From Spirochaetota bacterium (lineage in GTDB: Bacteria; Spirochaetota; UBA4802; JAGODF01), in the NCBI GenBank assembly GCA_029974015.1, contig JARKUF010000048.1:1-64000 (forward strand): 64,000 bases of DNA. Direction: 5' to 3'. This document shows, in pieces, positions 61,185 through 64,000 of the stretch (position 1 is its first letter; each line of letters begins with the position of its first letter). The translations under genes and the position numbers were made by a program. The notes beneath the pieces were generated by a model. That model was not told the DNA's origin. It saw nothing but the letters and a program-made list of their open reading frames with translations, and did no database searches.

Positions 61185-61217
61185 CTGCCTTCAGGCATTC
61201 GTGCCTTGCAAAGGCAG
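61185..61217 (+). other. Two-tier hairpin, possible structured RNA or relic
   Basis: Outer stem CTGCCTT (61185-61191) with AAGGCAG (61211-61217); inner stem AGGCA (61193-61197), loop TTCG, TGCCT (61202-61206). No T-tract follows. It lies in the gene-free region before the peptide transporter. Apart from this, R10, R11 and the DnaA boxes, I see nothing further in 60310-61447. Confidence 0.45.
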
Positions 61218-61447
61218 TAGCGATAAATTAATTATGTATATATTAATTTACGCCTGACACAAAGAGCGTCATACAACAAAATTAGAATTCTGTTGAATTG
61301 TGACACCGGCATTGCGCCATCCGGTTTTCTCTTTCCCGCGCTGCCTTCCCGCCCGCTAAATTGGGTTGACAAACCACAGGGTGGGTATTCCTTTTCATGT
61401 GCATGACGACTGTATTCAGTACCGCACTTTGATCCGGGAATCCCAGG

Positions 61448-63064
61448 GTGAAATTTTTGCGCAACGTACATACAATCCGCAAAATGGGGCGGGGAGCGGC
61501 CTTTCTCTGCTTCCTCGCATTCGCGTTTTTCTCAGTTTTTTCCTGCCGGGGCGAGGAAGCGCGGGACCCTTACACCCTCTACGTTCACCTTGCTTCCGAG
61601 CCGGGCACCCTCAACCCCATCACCTCCACGGAGGCCGTTGCCGGGGCCGTGACAAAATATGTGTACGAAACACTCCTCGACCGGGATTTCGACACTCTGG
61701 AGCTAAAACCCCAGCTTGCGGAAAGGTACGAAGTGCGTAACAGCGGCCTGGTGTACCGTTTTTTTCTTAAAAAAGGCGTGTTATGGAGTGATGGCGTCGA
61801 ATTCACCGCCGATGATGTGGTTTATTCGTTCAACAGGATAAAGGACCCGAAGGTGGCTGGCGCCTCCCTCAAAGTTTATTATCTTGATGTGACGAGATGT
61901 CAAAAGATCGACCGGTACATTGTAGAGTTCACCTGCAGGCGCCCGTATTTCATGCAGAGGGAGCTTTTAGGAGAGATGCCCATCGTTCCGCGGCATATCT
62001 ATGATGACGGTACAGATTTCAATACCCATGTCATGAACCGAAGGCCCGTGGGTACCGGCCCCTATTCTTTCGCTGCCTGGGAGACGAGGAAACGCATTAT
62101 CTTAACGAGGAACGAAAAATACCGGGGAGAGAAACCCCATATAAAAAAAATCGTCTACCGTGTGGTCCCCGATGCGAATGTGGCCCTTTTGAAGCTGAAA
62201 AAAGGGGAACTCGACGTGATGTCCTTAAGCTCCCTCCAGTGGGCGAGGCAGACGGGGACCGAGCAGTTCAACAGGGATTTTTTCAAGTTGAAATACTATC
62301 AGCCCTATTACAATTACATAGGATGGAACGCCGAGCGGCCTTTTTTCTCGGACCGGAGGGTCCGCCTTGCGATGACGCACCTAATACACAGGAGGGCGGT
62401 CCTTGAAAAACTCCTCTTTGGCCTCGGGGAGATTGTCAACGGGACTTTCTTCATTTACAGCAAAAACTACAGTAAAAATCTGGGACCCTGGCCCTATGAC
62501 CCGGAACGTGCGCGCGAGCTTCTACGAGAGGCAGGCTGGGCCGATACCGACAATGACGGCATATTGGACAGAGACGGAAAAAAATTCTCGTTTACCATGG
62601 TCTATCCGGTTTCAAGCGACTACTCCGAGAAATTGGCCGTGATTTTAAAAGAGGACCTGGCGAAGGCCGGCATCGAGATGAAGCTCAACCGATACGAATG
62701 GGCGGTCTTTGTCCAGAAGCTGAACGAAAGGGACTTCGACGCCACGAGCGTGGGGTGGAGCCTCGGGTACAGCGGCGATCCCTATCAACTCTGGCATTCT
62801 TCCCAGATCAAGGAAGGGTCGAACTTCTGCGCTTTCAGGAACGCCGAGGCGGACCGCCTCATCGAGGCGGCCAGGGTGGAGTTCAACGAGGAACGGCGCA
62901 TTGCGATGTACCACCGTTTTAACGAGATAGTGCACCACGAACAGCCCTACACCTTCATGTTCTGCAATCCCGCCATGGCGGCGGTGAGCCGCCGCTTCGA
63001 CAATGTGAAGGTCCACACGAAGGGGCTCAATTATCTGGAATGGAAGGTGAAGGCCCGGAGATGA
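61448..63064 (+). CDS. Peptide/nickel ABC transporter substrate-binding lipoprotein (SBP family 5)
   Basis: 538 aa from GTG 61448; ATG 61484 (residue 13) is an alternative that gives a compact lipoprotein signal. A hydrophobic stretch ends FFAFFSVFSC-like (here FAFFSVFSCRG, Cys33 or Cys21), so it is likely lipid-anchored. Family signatures: LASEPGTLNPITSTEAVAGA, YEVRNSGLVYRFFLKKGVLW, SDGVEFTADDVVYSFNRIKD, RRPVGTGPYSFAAWETRKRI, DRRVRLAMTHLIHR. It collects peptides or similar ligands for the permease whose ATG overlaps this stop codon (ATGA). Confidence 0.92.
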   Translation: MKFLRNVHTIRKMGRGAAFLCFLAFAFFSVFSCRGEEARDPYTLYVHLASEPGTLNPITSTEAVAGAVTKYVYETLLDRDFDTLELKPQLAERYEVRNSGLVYRFFLKKGVLWSDGVEFTADDVVYSFNRIKDPKVAGASLKVYYLDVTRCQKIDRYIVEFTCRRPYFMQRELLGEMPIVPRHIYDDGTDFNTHVMNRRPVGTGPYSFAAWETRKRIILTRNEKYRGEKPHIKKIVYRVVPDANVALLKLKKGELDVMSLSSLQWARQTGTEQFNRDFFKLKYYQPYYNYIGWNAERPFFSDRRVRLAMTHLIHRRAVLEKLLFGLGEIVNGTFFIYSKNYSKNLGPWPYDPERARELLREAGWADTDNDGILDRDGKKFSFTMVYPVSSDYSEKLAVILKEDLAKAGIEMKLNRYEWAVFVQKLNERDFDATSVGWSLGYSGDPYQLWHSSQIKEGSNFCAFRNAEADRLIEAARVEFNEERRIAMYHRFNEIVHHEQPYTFMFCNPAMAAVSRRFDNVKVHTKGLNYLEWKVKARR

Positions 63065-64000
63065 CAAGATACATACTTCAGCGAATATTCCTCATGGCGC
63101 TCACCTTCTTCGTCATTACGGGCATCACTTATGTCATAATAAGAAAGGCCCCCGGCGATTTCACCTCCATGAAGGCGGGGCTCCAGGGAGAGCTGACCCG
63201 TGGGGCCCTGGGCAAGCAGTTTCTCGAGGCGGAGCGCCGCCTCTATGGACTGGACAAGGAGTGGTATATCGGATACGGCGAATGGCTCTGGAAGTTCGTG
63301 CGCCTTGACCTGGGTACTTCCCGGGAGGACGGGCGCCCTGTCGCTACGCGCATTGCGGAGGCCCTGCCCATCACCCTCCTTTTAAATGTCATTACTCTTC
63401 TGGTAACATATATAATATCGATACCCATGGGGGTGTACGCCTCCATGAAAAAGAACACCCTCTACGACCGTGTCTCGAGCCTGGTGCTTTTCATTCTCTA
63501 TTCGCTTCCCCACTTCTGGATTGCCCTTCTCCTTTTGATGTTCTTCTCAAGCAGCGAGTACCTGAACCTCTTTCCACTAGACGGCATCATGTCCGACTGG
63601 GCCGAGGAGTACGGTTTCTTTGGAAAAATTGCCGACGTGGCCTGGCACCTGGTTTTGCCGGTGGTGACCCTCACCTATGGAAGTTTCGCCTTCCTCTCCC
63701 GGTATGCCCGGGCGAACATGCTGGAGGTGATAAGCCAGCAGTACATCACCACGGCGCGGGCAAAGGGGCTTTCGGAAAAGCGGGTGATTTTCGTCCACGC
63801 ATTCCGCAACTCCCTCGTGCCTCTGGTGACCCTCATGGCGACGCTTCTTCCGGCCCTCCTTGGAGGGAGCGTTATCGTAGAGAAGATATTCTCCATACCG
63901 GGCCTGGGGAGGCTTGCCTACGACTCGATCTTTTCGAGGGACATCCCGGTCATCATGGCAATCACGTCGATATCGGCCCTTCTGACCCTGGCGGGGATTT
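63061..64000 (+). CDS. ABC transporter permease, DppB/OppB type (3' end beyond the window)
   Basis: Partial: 313 codons from ATG 63061, open to the window edge. N-terminal MTRYILQRIFLMALTFFVIT, then YVIIRKAPGDFTSMKAG, LDKEWYIGYGEWLWKFVRLD, LGTSREDGRPVATRIAEALP, and the EAA-type region YITTARAKGLSEKRVIFVHA followed by VEKIFSIPGLGRLAYDSIFS. The start overlaps the stop of the binding-protein gene by four bases. A second permease and ATPases probably follow outside the window. Confidence 0.93.
   Translation, partial: MTRYILQRIFLMALTFFVITGITYVIIRKAPGDFTSMKAGLQGELTRGALGKQFLEAERRLYGLDKEWYIGYGEWLWKFVRLDLGTSREDGRPVATRIAEALPITLLLNVITLLVTYIISIPMGVYASMKKNTLYDRVSSLVLFILYSLPHFWIALLLLMFFSSSEYLNLFPLDGIMSDWAEEYGFFGKIADVAWHLVLPVVTLTYGSFAFLSRYARANMLEVISQQYITTARAKGLSEKRVIFVHAFRNSLVPLVTLMATLLPALLGGSVIVEKIFSIPGLGRLAYDSIFSRDIPVIMAITSISALLTLAGI

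Noticed and set aside
61171-61221. Integron attC-like hairpin (GCGTTAGC near a two-tier stem)
   Set aside because: Only one half-site resembles a core sequence; the paired RYYYAAC-type site is absent, and no integrase or cassette array is seen.
1-64000. tRNA, rRNA, insertion sequences, prophage
   Set aside because: The gene-free stretches were read for cloverleaf-like and transposase or phage gene content; none was recognised. This is by eye, so a tRNA could still be missed.

Overview
The window looks like chromosomal DNA of a diderm, GC-rich (roughly 55% by eye) bacterium. I favour a spirochaete (Spirochaetota) at moderate confidence. Reasons: an hrcA-grpE-dnaK-dnaJ operon behind a perfect CIRCE element, many outer-membrane-type proteins (OmpA-like, TonB-like, beta-barrel), a SpoIIE phosphatase with a STAS antagonist, coiled-coil lipoproteins, inositol-phosphate synthase and a CoxE/MoxR pair. 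No rRNA, tRNA, CRISPR, transposase or phage gene was recognised.

Layout. 0.1-4.2 kb (minus): methyltransferase, RimK-like ATP-grasp ligase, transglutaminase-like 7TM protein, retropepsin-like protease. 4.6-6.5 kb (plus): UPF0316 membrane protein and citrate synthase. 6.5-9.0 kb (minus): XRE-cupin regulator, ATP-grasp enzyme and methyltransferase, with a promoter framed by a 23-bp inverted repeat. 9.3-11.8 kb: START-like protein, alpha/beta hydrolase, tartrate/D-malate dehydrogenase-like enzyme. 12.0-18.9 kb (plus): an envelope/signalling set of coiled-coil lipoprotein, degenerate 5'-nucleotidase fused to a probable beta-barrel, TPR protein and HAMP-SpoIIE phosphatase, with a convergent STAS protein. 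19-30 kb (minus): VWA/MoxR pair, acyl-CoA dehydrogenase-like protein, argG, argF, argD, an outer-membrane protein, argJ and an orphan permease. 30.2-31.8 kb: a 43-aa zinc ribbon (plus) and inositol-phosphate synthase (minus). 33.0-40.1 kb (plus): a helical protein, the heat-shock operon and a TonB-like protein. 40.4-48.0 kb (plus): metallophosphoesterase, SMC-like ATPase with a membrane hairpin, TPR protein, large barrel/FlgD/OmpA protein and HAD phosphatase. 48-55 kb: COG2509 flavoprotein, transketolase, PilZ-like protein and a YihY/BrkB protein carrying an inserted YCF48-type beta-propeller. 55.6-60.3 kb: rpsU, rarA, MORN lipoprotein, amidase, secreted helical protein. 61.4-64 kb: start of a peptide ABC transporter operon that runs off the edge.

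Most striking is a modular intergenic palindromic repeat: 16 units at 11 gene borders, in both orientations. Complete units are about 120-150 bp and carry an AT-rich hairpin, a conserved linker and a GC-rich hairpin. The outer stem bases of the GC hairpin differ between copies while staying complementary, which suggests selection on a folded RNA or single-stranded DNA. Two copies lie in tandem between hrcA and grpE.

Other leads are the YihY-propeller fusion, the 5'-nucleotidase-like/barrel fusion inside a signalling operon, the XRE-cupin/ATP-grasp/methyltransferase cassette, the ATPase-membrane-OmpA cluster, a clustered set of DnaA boxes at 60,979-61,008 between divergent genes, and a perfect 34-bp palindrome at 32,395-32,428. 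All family calls come from reading the protein sequences; no database search was run.
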